Of a DNA stretch of 7,840 nucleotides, positions 6,038 to 7,840 are shown one piece after another. Below the pieces are notes generated by a model. That model was not told where the DNA came from. It did no database searches and saw only the letters and a list, made by a program, of their open reading frames with translations. A program made the translations under genes and the position numbers. Every line of letters begins with the position of its first letter. The stretch's first letter is position 1. Origin of the DNA: an uncultured Oscillibacter sp. (GTDB lineage Bacteria > Bacillota > Clostridia > Oscillospirales > Oscillospiraceae); the NCBI GenBank assembly GCA_900550685.1, contig URTS01000087.1, positions 1 through 7,840 on the forward strand, in the 5' to 3' direction.

Positions 6038-6090
6038 GCTGCGGTTGACAGACTTTGGTGCATAGAATTCTCCGCGTGACTTGTAAATCT

Positions 6091-6110
6091 TTCCTGATTT
6101 TTTACAGGAA
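6091..6110. repeat. Short inverted repeat next to the plus-strand promoter
   Basis: TTCCTG (6091-6096) and CAGGAA (6105-6110) flank an A/T-only 8-base spacer, ending 4 bases before the -35 of the candidate promoter at 6114. The geometry resembles a dimer binding site; the arms are short enough to be chance. Confidence 0.3.
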
Positions 6111-6113
6111 CCC

Positions 6114-6142
6114 TTGCCTTTTTTCAATATTTGTTCTAAGAT
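6114..6142 (+). promoter_or_regulatory. Candidate promoter of the LTA-synthase-like gene
   Basis: TTGCCT (6114-6119) and TAAGAT (6137-6142) are 17 bases apart; each matches consensus at 4 of 6 positions. It would give a leader of about 65 bases before the ATG at 6214. Moderate to weak match, supported mainly by position. Confidence 0.4.
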
Positions 6143-6213
6143 AAGCTCTCTATCTGTCATATTCAGCTGAAATTCTACGAAGCTTTTTAAAAAAACCCAA
6201 CGGGAGAACTAAT

Positions 6214-7840
6214 ATGCTCAAAGAAAAAACATCCGATGTATCCATGACAAATGCAAATCAAGGCTCTGGCACTGCTGCTGAAGCGGCAGTGCCCATGAGC
6301 CATGGCCTTTGGAATACGTGGTGCAAAAATCTCCTGCTGTTCTGCCTGACCGGCGTTTATGTGGAGCTGTGCCTGCATCTGTGCGTATTCGGCTCGATGG
6401 ACCGGTACGCGGGATATCCTGTCCTGTTTGGCCTGCTGGGTGGTGCACTCTGCACGCTGGTAGTCTCAAGCCTGCCAAAGGTTCTGCGCCAGATCACAGG
6501 GGTTTTCCTGGTCGCGGCACAGGTGCTGCTGGCCGAGGCGCAGCTGGTCTATCACTGCATCTTCGGAGATTTCATGCCCGTCAGCCAGATCGGCATGGGC
6601 GGAAATGTGATCGTCAATTTCAACTCGCAGCTTCTCTACGGAATTCGCCAAAATCTGCTGAAGATCTTGCTCCTCCTGCTGCCGCTGATTGCCGTGATCC
6701 TTTGCCTTATCTTGCGGAGGGCGCAGGTGCTGAAGCTGCGGCTGCGCCGGAAGCAGGCACTGGCCTCCTTTGCCGTGCTCCTCGCACTGCTGCTGACGGT
6801 CACGGGACTCATGTATGTTGGACGGGACAACGCCTTTTCCGTCTATCATACCTTCACCAATGTGAACACCTCCACCGACAGCAGTTATAAAAAAATCGGT
6901 ATGCTGGCCACCACGGCGCAGGAGCTTCGATACATGCTCTTCAGCGGCAGCGGCAGCATTATGATCACGCCGTCGTCCTTGAATATAAGCGATGTTCCGC
7001 GGACATACAGCAGCAACTCCTATAACGTGATCGAAAGCATCGATTTTACGGCTCTTGCAGACAGTACCGACAGCGATATTCTCAAGGCCACAGACGAGTA
7101 TCTGGCAAATGCGGTACCCACTCGAAAGAACAATTATACAGGTCTTCTCAAGGACTATAACCTCATCACCATCTGCGCCGAGAGCTTCTGCCCGTGGTTT
7201 ATCAGCGAGGAGCTGACGCCGACGCTCTACAAGCTGAGCCATACGGGTATTCTCTTTGAAAATTACTACGGCACGTTCCAGTCCGTCACCACCAACGGCG
7301 AATACACCATGTGCATGGGGCTTTATCCGGATATGTCCCGCACGAAGACGGGTTCCAGCTTCAATGTGGCGGGCACCAACTATCTGCCGTTCTGCCTGGG
7401 CAATGCGCTCAAGGACATGGGCTATCAGACCTGGGCCTATCACGACTACATCGGGGATTTCTACAACCGGAACATCACCCACGCCAACATGGGCTATACC
7501 TTCAAGGCGGCGGATTCCGGTCTGGACGTGAAGATCGACTGGCCCTCCTCCGATCTGGAGATGATGGAAGCCTCTGTGGACGACTACATCAACAGCGGAG
7601 AGCCTTTCCACGCTTACTACATGACCTTCAGCGGCCACTACCAGTATAACTGGGACAACGCCATGAGCGCCAAAAACCGCGACGCGGTGAAGGACCTGCC
7701 CTATTCCGAGCCGGTGAAGGCGTACATCGCCTGCAATCTGGAGCTGGAATACGCGCTGGAGTACCTGATGCAGCGGCTGGAGGAGGCTGGCGTTGCCGAC
7801 AAGACCTGCATCGTCCTGACCAACGACCACTACCCCTACG
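6214..7840 (+). CDS. LTA synthase family protein (sulfatase-fold phosphoglycerol transferase), 3' end outside the window
   Basis: Family members transfer glycerol phosphate from phosphatidylglycerol onto an envelope polymer such as lipoteichoic acid; the catalytic domain faces outside and needs a divalent metal. The ATG at 6214 follows GGGAG (6202-6206) by seven bases; 542 residues are visible before the edge. A polar N-terminal tail of about 35 residues precedes five hydrophobic segments at about 39-60, 69-88, 94-117, 148-168 and 182-203, the usual LtaS arrangement. The sulfatase domain then begins with NLITICAESF, whose Glu 323 matches the metal ligand of the ESF motif. The nucleophile Thr falls in SVTTNGEYTM, most likely Thr 359. 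His 475 (TFSGHYQY) and Asp 538-His 539 (LTNDHYPY) match the other substrate and metal positions. About 100 or more C-terminal residues should lie beyond the edge. Exact polymer specificity cannot be read from this sequence, so no gene symbol is given. Confidence 0.93.
   Translation, partial: MLKEKTSDVSMTNANQGSGTAAEAAVPMSHGLWNTWCKNLLLFCLTGVYVELCLHLCVFGSMDRYAGYPVLFGLLGGALCTLVVSSLPKVLRQITGVFLVAAQVLLAEAQLVYHCIFGDFMPVSQIGMGGNVIVNFNSQLLYGIRQNLLKILLLLLPLIAVILCLILRRAQVLKLRLRRKQALASFAVLLALLLTVTGLMYVGRDNAFSVYHTFTNVNTSTDSSYKKIGMLATTAQELRYMLFSGSGSIMITPSSLNISDVPRTYSSNSYNVIESIDFTALADSTDSDILKATDEYLANAVPTRKNNYTGLLKDYNLITICAESFCPWFISEELTPTLYKLSHTGILFENYYGTFQSVTTNGEYTMCMGLYPDMSRTKTGSSFNVAGTNYLPFCLGNALKDMGYQTWAYHDYIGDFYNRNITHANMGYTFKAADSGLDVKIDWPSSDLEMMEASVDDYINSGEPFHAYYMTFSGHYQYNWDNAMSAKNRDAVKDLPYSEPVKAYIACNLELEYALEYLMQRLEEAGVADKTCIVLTNDHYPY
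6268..6293 (+). repeat. 8-bp inverted repeat inside the start of the LTA-synthase-like gene
   Basis: GGCACTGC (6268-6275) and GCAGTGCC (6286-6293) flank a 10-base spacer within codons for the Ala/Gly-rich N-terminal tail. It sits two bases before an in-frame ATG at 6295. It may be simply coding sequence, or an RNA structure early in the message. Confidence 0.35.

Larger units (their letters stand above)
5902..6213. other. Divergent regulatory region between ktrB and the LTA-synthase-like gene
   Basis: This 312-base A+T-rich region separates two divergent genes. It holds a minus-strand promoter (5946-5974), a 10-bp hairpin (6012-6037), a 6-bp inverted repeat (6091-6110), a plus-strand promoter candidate (6114-6142), and the plus-strand ribosome site GGGAG (6202-6206). 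An 85-codon minus-strand ORF (6160-5903, starting MTDRELILEQIL) spans it without a recognisable ribosome site and runs through the ktrB promoter; I do not call it a gene. I see no ydaO-type c-di-AMP riboswitch core on either strand. Confidence 0.6.

Noticed and set aside
6045..6068. Plus-strand promoter using TTGACA at 6045
   Set aside because: The -35 is perfect, but the only reasonable -10 (TAGAAT at 6063-6068) is 12 bases away, too close for sigma-A.
5901..6160. ydaO-type c-di-AMP riboswitch upstream of ktrBA
   Set aside because: Such riboswitches often precede ktr genes in Bacillota, but I could not find the conserved core segments, and the predicted leader is only about 38 bases.
6466..7830. 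454-codon minus-strand ORF opposite the LTA-synthase-like gene
   Set aside because: It is rich in His, Gln, Val and Gly, typical of antisense readings of GC-rich genes. The plus strand carries a continuous sulfatase with all its motifs.

Overview
The window is about 7.8 kb of GC-rich bacterial DNA. Strong Shine-Dalgarno sites, sigma-A type promoter hexamers, short T-tailed hairpin terminators, a pyruvate kinase with the extra C-terminal phosphohistidine-like domain, a KtrB/KtrA potassium uptake pair and an LTA-synthase-type sulfatase together point to a Bacillota member. The high GC and protein style suggest a gut-type Clostridia of the Oscillospirales kind; the order is an inference from style only.

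Layout, left to right. 1-1452 (+) holds most of a pyruvate kinase gene whose 5' end lies outside, closed by a 16-bp perfect hairpin terminator. 1500-2230 is a lower-GC zone with no intact long gene: a promoter, a well-formed ribosome binding site with a 24-codon ORF, an 11-bp tandem repeat, an orphan terminator, and minus-strand stretches that read like decayed protein tails. 2231-3227 (+) is a broken PucR/CdaR-type regulator: good promoter and RBS, but two reading-frame changes and an apparently missing central domain. 3262-3774 (+) is an intact two-helix DUF1003 membrane protein, ending in a bidirectional terminator shared with the convergent operon.

5901-3901 (-) is a two-gene operon, ktrB then ktrA: the membrane ion-conducting subunit followed after 12 bases by its cytosolic RCK gating subunit. 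From 6214 (+), divergent from ktrB across a 312-bp region carrying a promoter on each strand and two inverted repeats, a polytopic LTA-synthase-family phosphoglycerol transferase runs off the right edge.

In function, the right half is an envelope and turgor neighbourhood (K+ uptake, an anionic-polymer synthase, a small membrane protein) and the left is central metabolism; between them lies a stretch of gene decay (about 1500-3230). I do not see a convincing new multi-gene system. The most notable items are the degenerate regulator, the promoter-to-terminator unit at 1519-1847 that lacks a proper gene, and the structured divergent region at 5902-6213.
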